A stretch of 64,000 nucleotides of DNA. Source: DASVCN01 sp040905665. Lineage in GTDB: Bacteria; Deinococcota; Deinococci; Deinococcales; Trueperaceae. The position numbers and the translations under genes were made by a program. The DNA lies in assembly GCA_040905665.1 (NCBI GenBank), contig JBBDRD010000046.1, forward strand, positions 14,263-78,262, read 5' to 3'. Position 1 is the stretch's first letter. Every line of letters begins with the position of its first letter. Below are positions 25,113 to 33,495 of this stretch, piece after piece. A model generated the notes under the pieces. It worked only from the letters and a program-made list of their open reading frames with translations. It was not told the origin of the DNA and ran no database searches.

Positions 25113-26557
25113 ATGGCATATCAGGCGATAGAGGATCACGGCGTAATCGGCGACATGCACACAGTGGCACTGGTGGACACGAGCGGCACCATCGATTGGT
25201 GCTGCCTGCCGAGGTTTGACTCCGGCAGCGTCTTCGGTGCGATTCTCGATGATCGCAAGGGCGGACGTTTCGAAATCCATTCCTTGGCCGAGCGGAACAC
25301 GACCAAGCAGTTCTACTGGCCGGGCACGAATATCCTCATAACTGGCGCCGATAGCTGGCGGGCTGCAATTATTCGGGGCGCTGGCGTGAAGCCGTACACC
25401 GTTCCGCCCTCGCCCTGAAGCTACTCACCTACCAGCCGACCGGAGCGATAGTCGCGGCGCCCACCTGCAGCCTTCCCGAAGGAGTGGACGGGGTGCGCAA
25501 CTGGGACTACCGCTATACCTGGATTCGTGACGCCGCCTTCACCCTGTACGGTTTCCTGCGGATCGGTTTTACCGAGGAGGCGAGAGCATTCATGGAGTTC
25601 CTGGCTAGCATCTGCCGAGACGGTAGCGAGGGCGAGGGTCCGCTACAGATCATGTACGGGATTGACGGGCGCACAGACCTTGCGGAGGAGACTCTGGAGC
25701 ACCTGCACGGCTACCGTGGCTCCAAACCGGTACGGATAGGCAACGGCGCGCACAAGCAACTCCAGCTCGACATCTACGGCGAACTGCTCGATTCGGTCTA
25801 CCTATACGACAAGTACGGCGCACCTATAAGCTATGACCTGTGGAACTCGGTGCGCACATTCGTCGATTGGGTCTGCGACAATTGGCGCCGGCAGGATGAG
25901 GGAGTCTGGGAGAGCAGAGCGGGACGGCAAGATTACGTTTACTCCAAACTCATGTGTTGGGTGGCCGTCGATCGCGGCCCGCGGCTAGCCGACAAGCGCT
26001 CTTTGCCGACCGATCGCGGTCGATGGCTGCGAACACGAGACGAGATCTATCAGGAAATAATGACGCGAGGTTGGAGCGAGAAGCGGAAGTCGTTCGTGCA
26101 GAGCTTCGGGAGCGAGGCGCTGGACGCCGCCCTGCTGATGATGCCGCTGGTACTGTTCATCTCACCCGTCGACCCGCGCATGCTCGGAACCCTCGATGCG
26201 GTAATGGCGCCGCCGAAGTCAGGCGGGCTGGTCAGGAATAGCCTCGTTTACCGCTACAACCTGAGCGAAGCGCCGGACGGCCTGTCCGGCGAGGAGGGTA
26301 CCTTCAACATCTGCACCTTCTGGCTGGTTGAAGCTCTTACCAGAGCCGGTAGAGTCGATAGTGAGAGGCTCGAGCGGGCACGGCTCACCTTCGAGCAGAT
26401 GCTGGGCTACGGCAACCATCTCGGCCTGTTCGCCGAGCAGACCGGTCGCTGCGCAGAGGCACTCGGCAACTACCCACAGGCGTTCACCCACTTGGGACTG
26501 ATAAGCGCGGCCTACAACCTCGATCGCGCTCTCGACCGCTTCGGAGGCAGTAGCTGA
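25113..26557 (+). pseudogene. GH15 glucoamylase/trehalase-like gene with internal deletion
   Basis: The N-terminal part (ATG at 25113; MAYQAIEDHGVIGDMHTVAL, then TIDWCCLPRFDSGSVFGAIL) and the C-terminal part (RNWDYRYTWIRDAAFTLYGF onward to 26557) are clear pieces of one GH15-family enzyme of about 600 residues. Around 25335 the N-terminal frame jumps from NILI straight into WRR-LAGCNYSGRWREA in another frame. Roughly 180 residues are missing and the frame is shifted. A TAG at 25352 stands where a tryptophan is expected. The C-terminal half alone (from 25484) lacks a plausible start. It is either a decayed gene or an assembly misjoin. Confidence 0.82.
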
Positions 26558-26625
26558 CTTGCTTTACTTCGAGTGACGGCACGGCAGGGCCAGGCGGACG
26601 CTCCCTTTCTCGTGCCCGCACCTGC

Positions 26626-27870
26626 TCACGGTTGCTCCGCACCTTGATATATGCGCGTATCAGGGCGGAAGGCCGCCCAGGCGAACCACAATGTGTTGTC
26701 GTGGACGACAGGCTCCAGCTGCTCGCCGGCCAAGGAACCTTCGAGCCCTTGACCCAGCATGTTCCAGCGCGTCCCGGTCTCCTGGTCGACGAACGCCTCG
26801 CCGTCCCATTCGAAGGTAAGGGTCTTTCCGTCGACGTTACGCTCGAACACGGCTACCGCTCCCACGTCGCTGCCAGCGGAAATCTGGCGCGCGTCCAGTG
26901 CCGAGGCCGTCCCAGGCGTCCAGAACACCACGATCTCTGAGCCGGAGATTTCGTCGTGAACCACCCGTTCGACCTCGAGTCGTTCGAAGGGATACGCTGC
27001 CGGCTCATCGGCGTCGATGGTCACAACGCGTGCCTTGGGAGGCAGCCGCCCGTCGACCGTTCCCTGGAAGAGGAACGGAGGAGAATCGGCATCGTCGTAG
27101 CCGGCGTACGGATTGTTTCCGTAGGAACGATTGAACCCCGTCTCGCGAGACATCACCAGAGCCTCCGGAAATGCGGCCCGGAACTCTTCGAAAGAAAGGA
27201 TCTGCGCGGGGTAGCGGGTCAGTTCGTGCCCGGCAAAGGCTCCAACTTCTCCCTCGCCCACGAGTTGCGACCAGAGAGTGTGAGTGCGGTCATCGAACAT
27301 CAGCAGGTTGGAAAGGTAGAGCAGTCCGGAAACGCCGAACGTGACCGTTATCGTTTCCTCCACGCCCTGCCCCTCCGCTTCGCTGGGGGTGCCCTCCACC
27401 TCCCGTTGCTCGGGCGCGTCCTCGCGATCGCCCCTCACCGGCGCTTGTGATGGAACCGGCACACGCCTGTCGAAGGCCAGAGCGCTGTTGCACAGCGGAC
27501 AGAATGTGACCGCCACCGGCACTCCTCCTATCTCGTCGTTGGCGATCTCGTGCCAGGTGAGGATTTGCAGCGGGTAGGCTTTGGTTTCGTCGTTGAGCGT
27601 CACGACAATCACCGGTTCGATGGGACGGAGCCAGTCGGCCGCCTCGTCCTGCGGAATGAACTTGGGCATCGGTGTCGGCCCGGCTACGCCCGTCAGGCCC
27701 GCGAAGCCGAGCGCTGGTATCCCCTGTGGCGGCGGTCCACCGCTCAATATCTCGTCGGTCGGGATGGTGGCATTCTCGAGGTCGAGCCCAAGTTCGTGCA
27801 TTATCCGCTCGGGTTGCGCGCTTGCGAGCGACAGCAGCAAAACGAGCAGCAGCATCGTAATCGTACGCAT
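26626..27870 (-). CDS. DUF3179-domain secreted protein
   Basis: A 414-residue protein with a signal peptide (MRTITMLLLVLLLSLASAQ). A DUF3179 domain follows, recognised by PLQILTWHEIANDEIGGVPVAVTFCPLCNSALAFDR and a later GNNPYAGYDD. The FCPLCNSA motif is the family hallmark. An acidic insertion of about 35 residues after DRRVPVPSQ interrupts the domain before TFGVSGLLYLSNLLMFDD. Biochemical role of the family is not established to my knowledge. It converges on the GH15 pseudogene. Confidence 0.87.
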   Translation of the reverse strand: MRTITMLLLVLLLSLASAQPERIMHELGLDLENATIPTDEILSGGPPPQGIPALGFAGLTGVAGPTPMPKFIPQDEAADWLRPIEPVIVVTLNDETKAYPLQILTWHEIANDEIGGVPVAVTFCPLCNSALAFDRRVPVPSQAPVRGDREDAPEQREVEGTPSEAEGQGVEETITVTFGVSGLLYLSNLLMFDDRTHTLWSQLVGEGEVGAFAGHELTRYPAQILSFEEFRAAFPEALVMSRETGFNRSYGNNPYAGYDDADSPPFLFQGTVDGRLPPKARVVTIDADEPAAYPFERLEVERVVHDEISGSEIVVFWTPGTASALDARQISAGSDVGAVAVFERNVDGKTLTFEWDGEAFVDQETGTRWNMLGQGLEGSLAGEQLEPVVHDNTLWFAWAAFRPDTRIYQGAEQP

Positions 27871-27957
27871 GCGGATGTCACATCCAATCTTCGGCCAGGT
27901 GGAGCCCGCGATGGTGGAAGCGCCCGGAAAGACGCTCCGACCACCGCGGCTCGGCGA

Positions 27958-28077
27958 TTATCTGAAGGCGTCTCCCAGTCCGGGGAAGGTGAGAACGTTG
28001 CGGATGTTGGCCTGGGTGCGGCCGTCTTCCAGGGTCTGGGGAGCTGATATGGCCCTGTGCCAGCCCCTCGCCCCCAT
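27958..28077 (-). CDS. Possible 39-residue ORF or gene remnant
   Basis: In the 385-bp interval 27871-28255 this minus-strand frame has ATG at 28077 after GGAG. It reads MGARGWHRAIS, then TLEDGRTQANIRNVLTFPG, and ends GDAFR. The second segment resembles the conserved C-terminal region of malic-type enzymes, so this may be the relic of a larger gene. No other gene is supported in the interval. Confidence 0.3.
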   Translation of the reverse strand: MGARGWHRAISAPQTLEDGRTQANIRNVLTFPGLGDAFR

Positions 28078-28255
28078 CAGGACTCCAGGTTCCTCCCTAT
28101 CGGCCGCTGATTCGGTCAATCTGTTGACGGGGGGAGCGCCGTCGTCTGGCTGCGGCGGCCTCCCGGCCCCGACCCTTTAAGTCGCGGAGGGCTTGCCATT
28201 CTCGCCGACATTGTTCGCCGTCGTGGCGTCCTAGCATCTAGTCGAGGCGATATCG

Positions 28256-29005
28256 GTGTCCGGAGTGCAACCGTCGAGGCGAGCAAAAGTATTCATATCC
28301 GGAGAGCTCGGGCGGCAGGTGTCGCAGCCAGATCTCTTCGATAGTTACAGGCCGCCTTTCGATCTTGAGGCCGACATGCTTTTCGCCGCGACTTCTACGC
28401 CCACCAGCTATCTGAGCCGCTCGTTCGCAGGTGTTCCCTTTCTCGACATCGCCGGTTCCACCCCCCTGGTTCTCTGGTTCAGCCGCGTTCGTACGCTCTG
28501 CCACGGACCGGCAGAGCAGCGGGAGTGCCTGGACCAGGCGTCCGGCTTCGGCTATAACGAACTCAATGTGGTTGCCCTGTTACGCGGGCGGCGCCTGTTC
28601 GTTCCCGTAATCTATGCTGGCGGCGGTCTCACGCAGCGACTTGGCCACCGTTACGGCATGCCGAAGCGACCGGTTGAGATGACCTTCGCAGCCGACCAGC
28701 GGAGGGTGAACTCCGTGGTGACGTTCGCTCGAGCTCGAAGTGAAGCTAGCGGACGCCTGCTCGCCTCCGGGCGCATTCTGGCAAGGGTCTTCGACTGGCC
28801 GGCGCCCTGGTGGAGCTGGCCCGCAGATTTTCCCGACGGCTCGTTCATTCGCGCGCTCATCCAGCGGGTGCCGCTCGCGCAACTCACCTACCTCTCCGGC
28901 ACGCTGGCGCTCGATGAGCCGTGGCTACCCAGGCCCGCCCGACTGTGGCCGCTCGGCCTGTACGTTCCCGGGCTACGGATGCGACTTCCCGCCCCCGGGG
29001 AGTGA
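28256..29005 (+). CDS. Acetoacetate decarboxylase-like protein
   Basis: A 249-residue protein of the acetoacetate decarboxylase superfamily. Diagnostic segments are GYNELNVVALLRGRRLFVPVIYAGG and GHRYGMPKRPVEMTF, the second resembling the region that carries the Schiff-base lysine in decarboxylases. The exact reaction of this divergent group is unknown. The likely start is GTG after GAGG; no ATG is available near the N-terminus. It lies about 55 bp before the hydrolase-OsmC gene on the same strand. Confidence 0.75.
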   Translation: MSGVQPSRRAKVFISGELGRQVSQPDLFDSYRPPFDLEADMLFAATSTPTSYLSRSFAGVPFLDIAGSTPLVLWFSRVRTLCHGPAEQRECLDQASGFGYNELNVVALLRGRRLFVPVIYAGGGLTQRLGHRYGMPKRPVEMTFAADQRRVNSVVTFARARSEASGRLLASGRILARVFDWPAPWWSWPADFPDGSFIRALIQRVPLAQLTYLSGTLALDEPWLPRPARLWPLGLYVPGLRMRLPAPGE

Positions 29006-29063
29006 GCGATGGATCTCAGCGAGACCGACCGTGGTTACACTATGGGAGTAGTCCGGAGGGATG

Positions 29064-30317
29064 ATGCCATCACGAAGAATCGCATTCGACAACGGCCGCG
29101 GGCAGCGCCTTTCGGCGCGTCTGGACCTGCCCGTCGACGGCGCACCCAACGCCTACGCCATGTTGGCCCACTGCTTCACCTGCTTTAAGGACCTGCGGAG
29201 CCTGCGCCGGCTCTCGTCGGCCCTGGCACAGGCGGGCTTCGCGGTCCTGCGCCTGGACTTCACCGGCCTCGGCGAGAGCGAAGGTGAGTTCGCAGCGACC
29301 AGCTTCTCCTCGAATGTCACGGATGTAGTGGCGGCAGCGAGTCACCTAGAGGAGCATTACCAGGCGCCCGCATTGCTGGTGGGACACTCGCTCGGGGGTG
29401 CCGCCGTGCTGGCGGCCGCGCCGGACCTGCCCTTGGTCCGGGCGGTCGCCACCGTTGGGGCGCCGGCCGACCCACAGCACGTCGAAAGGCTCATCACGGC
29501 GGATCGTAGCGCCATCGAGATGCAAGGCGAGGCACTCGTCGACATCGGTGGGCGCCCCTTCACCGTCCGGCGACAGTTCCTGGAGGATCTCCGGGGTTCC
29601 GGCCTGCCCGAGAGCGTTGCCCGGCTGCGGCGCCCCCTGCTCCTGCTCCACTCCCCTACCGATACGGTGGTCGGCATCGACAACGCTCGCCGGCTGTTCG
29701 ACGCAGCCTGGCACCCCAAGAGTTTCGTGTCGCTGGACGGGGCCGATCACCTGCTCTCCGATCCCGGTGACGCCGAGTTCGCCGGCAGCCTGATCGCCTC
29801 CTGGGCGCGCCGCTATATCGAGCCGCCAGGTCAGGCGGAGTGGAAGAGCGATCCACACGATAACCGTGTCGTAGCCAGAACCGAGCGCGGACTGCGCACA
29901 GAGATATTGGCCGACGGTTTCGGGCTCGTGGCGGACGAGCCTGTCTCGCTAGGCGGGACCGAAACAGGGCCTACCCCTTACGATCTGCTGGTGGCTGCGC
30001 TGGGCGCCTGCACCACCATGACCCTGCGCCTGTATGCCGACCGCAAGGAGTGGCCGCTCGAGGCGGCCCAGGTGAGAGTGCGACACAGTAAGGCGCACGC
30101 CGAGGACAGCGCTAGGGACGCCGAGGAGACGCCTCGCGGGGGAAAGTTAGACCGGTTCGAGTTGGAGCTCGACCTGCTCGGGCCGCTCGACGAGGAGCAG
30201 CGTGCCCGACTGCTGGAGATCGCCAATCGCTGTCCAGTGCATCGTACCCTGCAAGAAGGCCCTGTCGAGATTGCCACTAGCTTGCTGGAAGCCCAGGTTG
30301 CCGGCCCGTTAGTGTAG
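29064..30317 (+). CDS. Alpha/beta hydrolase fused to OsmC-like domain
   Basis: About 417 residues. The N-terminal serine hydrolase (1-255) has LAHCFTCFKDLRS near the oxyanion hole and the nucleophile elbow GHSLGG, with the acid in HSPTDTVVG and His in DGADHLL. The C-terminal OsmC/Ohr-like domain (about 265-418) has the family pattern GPTPYDLLVAALGACTTMTL and the redox cysteine in CPVHRTL. This fusion is a known bifunctional arrangement, possibly for peroxidised lipids or esters. Two ATGs lie in tandem; the one at 29064 is better spaced from GGAGG. Confidence 0.87.
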   Translation: MPSRRIAFDNGRGQRLSARLDLPVDGAPNAYAMLAHCFTCFKDLRSLRRLSSALAQAGFAVLRLDFTGLGESEGEFAATSFSSNVTDVVAAASHLEEHYQAPALLVGHSLGGAAVLAAAPDLPLVRAVATVGAPADPQHVERLITADRSAIEMQGEALVDIGGRPFTVRRQFLEDLRGSGLPESVARLRRPLLLLHSPTDTVVGIDNARRLFDAAWHPKSFVSLDGADHLLSDPGDAEFAGSLIASWARRYIEPPGQAEWKSDPHDNRVVARTERGLRTEILADGFGLVADEPVSLGGTETGPTPYDLLVAALGACTTMTLRLYADRKEWPLEAAQVRVRHSKAHAEDSARDAEETPRGGKLDRFELELDLLGPLDEEQRARLLEIANRCPVHRTLQEGPVEIATSLLEAQVAGPLV

Positions 30318-30328
30318 GAGCCTTGAGA

Positions 30329-30967
30329 GTGAACGATCATCTCGCATCCAGTTCGTTTGCCGAGCTGCTTGATTACCGGCGACAGGTCGCCGAGCTCTAT
30401 GCGGAGGTTCGCCGGTCAGGCTCCGGTGCCCCTGGGGTTCACAATCGCTTTCAGGAGGGGCGGAATGACCTTTTTGCGGCGCACCCGCAGTCCCCATTGA
30501 GCCCGCCGCAGCGCCGTGGCTTTACCGGGCTTTCTTTCTTCCCGTACGAACCGAGCCTGCGCTTCTGCCTTTCCGTCGATACCGACGTGCAAGCGGAGGT
30601 CTTCGAGGTGCGGCTCGAGGACGACGGCCTGGTCGAACTGGAGCGAGTCGCAAAGGTGCGCTTGAGCCTGAAGGGACGGACGGCAGAGCTCTCGCTGTTC
30701 TGGCTGGGCGGCTACGGCGGCGGCCTGTTTCTGCCTTTCCGTGATGCGACCAATGGGGCGGAAACCTATGGCGGCGGCCGTTACCTGCTCGATACGATAA
30801 AGGGCGCGGAGCTCGGTGAGGAGGAAGGCCGCCTCGTCATCGACTTCAACTATGCCTATAATCCGTCCTGTGCCTACGACTCCAGCTGGGACTGTCCGCT
30901 GCCGCCCGCCGAGAATCGCCTTGAACTGCCCATACGCGCCGGCGAAAAGGCCTTTAGCCGACCGTAG
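30329..30967 (+). CDS. DUF1684-family protein
   Basis: A 212-residue cytoplasmic protein that closely follows the DUF1684 pattern: HPQSPLSPPQRRGFTGLSFF, FLPFRDATNGAETYGGGRY, DFNYAYNPSCAYDSSWDCPL and PPAENRLELPIRAGEK. The family function is unknown. GTG at 30329 is eight bases after TAGGAG and preferred to TTG at 30323. It starts 11 bp after the hydrolase-OsmC gene, so the two are likely cotranscribed. Confidence 0.87.
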   Translation: MNDHLASSSFAELLDYRRQVAELYAEVRRSGSGAPGVHNRFQEGRNDLFAAHPQSPLSPPQRRGFTGLSFFPYEPSLRFCLSVDTDVQAEVFEVRLEDDGLVELERVAKVRLSLKGRTAELSLFWLGGYGGGLFLPFRDATNGAETYGGGRYLLDTIKGAELGEEEGRLVIDFNYAYNPSCAYDSSWDCPLPPAENRLELPIRAGEKAFSRP

Positions 30968-31042
30968 TTCGGTCGCCGGTCATACAGCCGCCTTCTATCG
31001 CGGCTGCTACTTTCAGTTAGCGCAACCAACAGGAGGTTGAGA

Positions 31043-32608
31043 ATGCCCACCCCATATGCCCGTGCCAGCCAAGAGGCACCGCCGGTCACGCCTTCGTTCC
31101 TGGCGAGAGTCCTGCGGTCCGCAGGTCCGGTGACAGTCATTTTGGCTGTCGCTTCTCTTTTTATGGGAACTGCCGCGGTCGCTCAAGTCGGAACCTTGCG
31201 TGTTGCGATCGAGCCGCCAGTGCAGCTCGATCCAGCCTTCGCCTCTTCCGATTCGGAAATCGCCGTCCTCAATTCGGTCTACGACTATTTGATCGATATC
31301 GACGCGCAGAACGACATTCAGCCCCGTCTGGCCAGCGACTGGACTGTGTCGGACGACGGGCTCAGGTACACGTTTCGCTTGGCCGAAGGGGTGACATTTC
31401 ATGACGGCAGCGCTCTTCGCGCCCAGGACGTCGTGTGGACCTTCGACCGCCTGCGCGACCCGAGCCTGGAGCTTCCTACCAGCGACCTGTACGCCAACAT
31501 CGCCGACATCACTACAAGCGGGGAGCTCGAGGTCACCTTCACGCTCCACCAGACCAACCCTTTCTTTCTGTACGACCTGAGCGACAATCATGCACTCATC
31601 GTGAAAGCCGGCACGGCGGACGCCGGGACGAACTTCAACGGGACCGGCCCCTTTCGGGTAGACGACTACCGCGTAGGCACGCGGATGTCGCTCTCGGCAA
31701 ACGAAAGCTACTTCATCGATGGCAAGCCGGGCGTGGAAAACCTCGAGCTGATCTTCTTCAGCGATCAGGTGGCTGCAGTGGACGCAATTCGGGGGGGTCA
31801 AGTCGACCTGGTGCTTCGCATGCCGACTCCACTGTTCCTTACCCTGCAGGCGGAGCCAGGGATCGAAGCCGTCTCCGTGCCCACCAACGCATTCGACCTC
31901 GTCCGCCTCCGTGCCGACCGGCCGCCTGGCGACGACCCCCGCGTGCAGCAGGCCCTAAAGCTGCTCACCGACCGTGACGCCATCATCGAAGCTGTGACGC
32001 TCGGACTGGGCGCACCGGGAAAGCACAGTCCGATCGGCCCCTTGTATAGTCAGTACTTTGCGGAAGAGCTGGAAGTGCCGGAACCGGACGTCGAGCAAGC
32101 GCGCCAGCTTCTTGCCGAAGCCGGTTACGAGGATGGACTGGAGCTCGAGCTGCACACTCCCGATACAGGAGACCGCCCGACGTTAGCAGTGGTTCTCAAG
32201 GACCAGTGGGCGCGAGGCGGAGTCGATATTGAGGTAATTGTGCAGCCGGAGAGCGTCTACTACAGCGACGGTGGCTGGCTCGATGTCGGCCTGGGCATAA
32301 CCGGCTGGGGTTCAAGGCCCATCCCGCAGTACTTCCTCGACGTGATGGTGGCGTGCGATGCGGTATGGAATGAGGCCCATTGGTGCGACGAAGAGGTCGA
32401 CCGGCTGATCGAAGTGGCCGGCACGACGCTTGACGACGAGGCTCGCGCCGAGGCATACCTTGAAATTCAGCGCATCCTTCTCGAGCGCGGTCCGCTGATC
32501 ATCCCCTACTTCTTCCCGCAGTTCGGTGCCATCCGTGAGACGTTCGAGAACTTCGAGCTAAAGGCCTTCCCGGGCAGGAGCGATTTGGCAGCGATACAGG
32601 TCCGCTAA
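31043..32608 (+). CDS. Peptide/nickel-type ABC substrate-binding protein
   Basis: A 521-residue SBP_bac_5-family binding protein. An N-terminal export signal (VTVILAVASLFMGTAAVAQ) precedes LRVAIEPPVQLDPAF and the family motif RLASDWTVSDDGLRYTFRL. There is no lipobox cysteine, so it may be released or held by another means. ATG at 31043 is six bases after AGGAGG. It leads a four-gene importer operon with permeases and a fused ATPase downstream. Ligand class (oligopeptide, dipeptide, metal chelate) cannot be told. A short inverted repeat (AGCCGC/GCGGCT) lies in the leader near 30990. Confidence 0.88.
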   Translation: MPTPYARASQEAPPVTPSFLARVLRSAGPVTVILAVASLFMGTAAVAQVGTLRVAIEPPVQLDPAFASSDSEIAVLNSVYDYLIDIDAQNDIQPRLASDWTVSDDGLRYTFRLAEGVTFHDGSALRAQDVVWTFDRLRDPSLELPTSDLYANIADITTSGELEVTFTLHQTNPFFLYDLSDNHALIVKAGTADAGTNFNGTGPFRVDDYRVGTRMSLSANESYFIDGKPGVENLELIFFSDQVAAVDAIRGGQVDLVLRMPTPLFLTLQAEPGIEAVSVPTNAFDLVRLRADRPPGDDPRVQQALKLLTDRDAIIEAVTLGLGAPGKHSPIGPLYSQYFAEELEVPEPDVEQARQLLAEAGYEDGLELELHTPDTGDRPTLAVVLKDQWARGGVDIEVIVQPESVYYSDGGWLDVGLGITGWGSRPIPQYFLDVMVACDAVWNEAHWCDEEVDRLIEVAGTTLDDEARAEAYLEIQRILLERGPLIIPYFFPQFGAIRETFENFELKAFPGRSDLAAIQVR

Positions 32609-32615
32609 GGGCCTC

Positions 32616-33491
32616 GTGGCAACGTCACTCGCATCGTCACAAGCCGCGCAAGGCAAGCCGTCCCGCCGGCTACGCGTGCTGAAGTCTCTCTTTGAAAGGC
32701 GCAGCGCGGCTTTCGGTACCACGGTCGTGCTCTTCTTCCTGCTCGTTGCGCTGCTGGGACCGCTCCTTGCCCCCTACGGCGCCAACGAGCAGATCCTGAG
32801 CGAGGCACGACAGCCACCCTCTCTTCAACGCCCTTTCGGTACAGATCATATTGGTCGGGACGTCTTTAGCCGAGTAGTTTTGGGCGCGAGAGACATCTTC
32901 GTACTTGCAGGAGTCGGGACGCTACTCGCCGTGGTGGCCGGCACCATCATTGGGCTGCTTGCCAGCTACCTGGGCGGGCTGACCGAGGAGCTCACTTTCC
33001 GCTTCTTCGATAGCGTGCTCGCCATGCCCGCCCTGCTGTTTGCCCTTTTGTTGATGGGAACCTTCGGTCCCTCGAGAGGCAACGTGCTGATCGTCATCAC
33101 CGTTGCCTATATCCCGATCGTTGCGCGAGTAGTGCGCAGCGTCGTGCTGCCCGTCAAGACAAAGGACTATGTTGCCGCGGCACGGATGCAGGGCGAGCCG
33201 ATCACTCGCATCATCTTTCGCGAGATCCTGCCTTCGGTGTTGCCGGCCCTGGCGGTCGAGTCGGCGCTGCGATTCTCCTACGCGATCTTTCTGGTGGCGT
33301 CACTGGGCTTTCTGGGAGCCGGAGTGCAGCCGCCAAACCCGGACTGGGGCCTGATGATCAGCGAAGCCCGAACGTTCGTTTCGCTCACCCCCTGGTCGCT
33401 CTACTTCCCGGCCGCCGCGATTTCGCTGCTGGTGATCTCTGTGAACCTGATGGCCGACGGCCTGAAGTCCGTGCTGCAGGGCCAAGCGTGA
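32616..33491 (+). CDS. ABC transporter permease, DppC-like
   Basis: A 291-residue inner-membrane permease of the DppC/OppC type. The N-terminal part includes FGTDHIGRDVFSRVVLGA, the classical OppC signature. The EAA coupling loop is at AAARMQGEPITRIIFREILPS. The C-terminal GFLGAGVQPPNPDWGLMISEA is also typical. The start is GTG seven bases after the binding-protein stop. Confidence 0.9.
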   Translation: MATSLASSQAAQGKPSRRLRVLKSLFERRSAAFGTTVVLFFLLVALLGPLLAPYGANEQILSEARQPPSLQRPFGTDHIGRDVFSRVVLGARDIFVLAGVGTLLAVVAGTIIGLLASYLGGLTEELTFRFFDSVLAMPALLFALLLMGTFGPSRGNVLIVITVAYIPIVARVVRSVVLPVKTKDYVAAARMQGEPITRIIFREILPSVLPALAVESALRFSYAIFLVASLGFLGAGVQPPNPDWGLMISEARTFVSLTPWSLYFPAAAISLLVISVNLMADGLKSVLQGQA

Positions 33492-33495
33492 CGCA

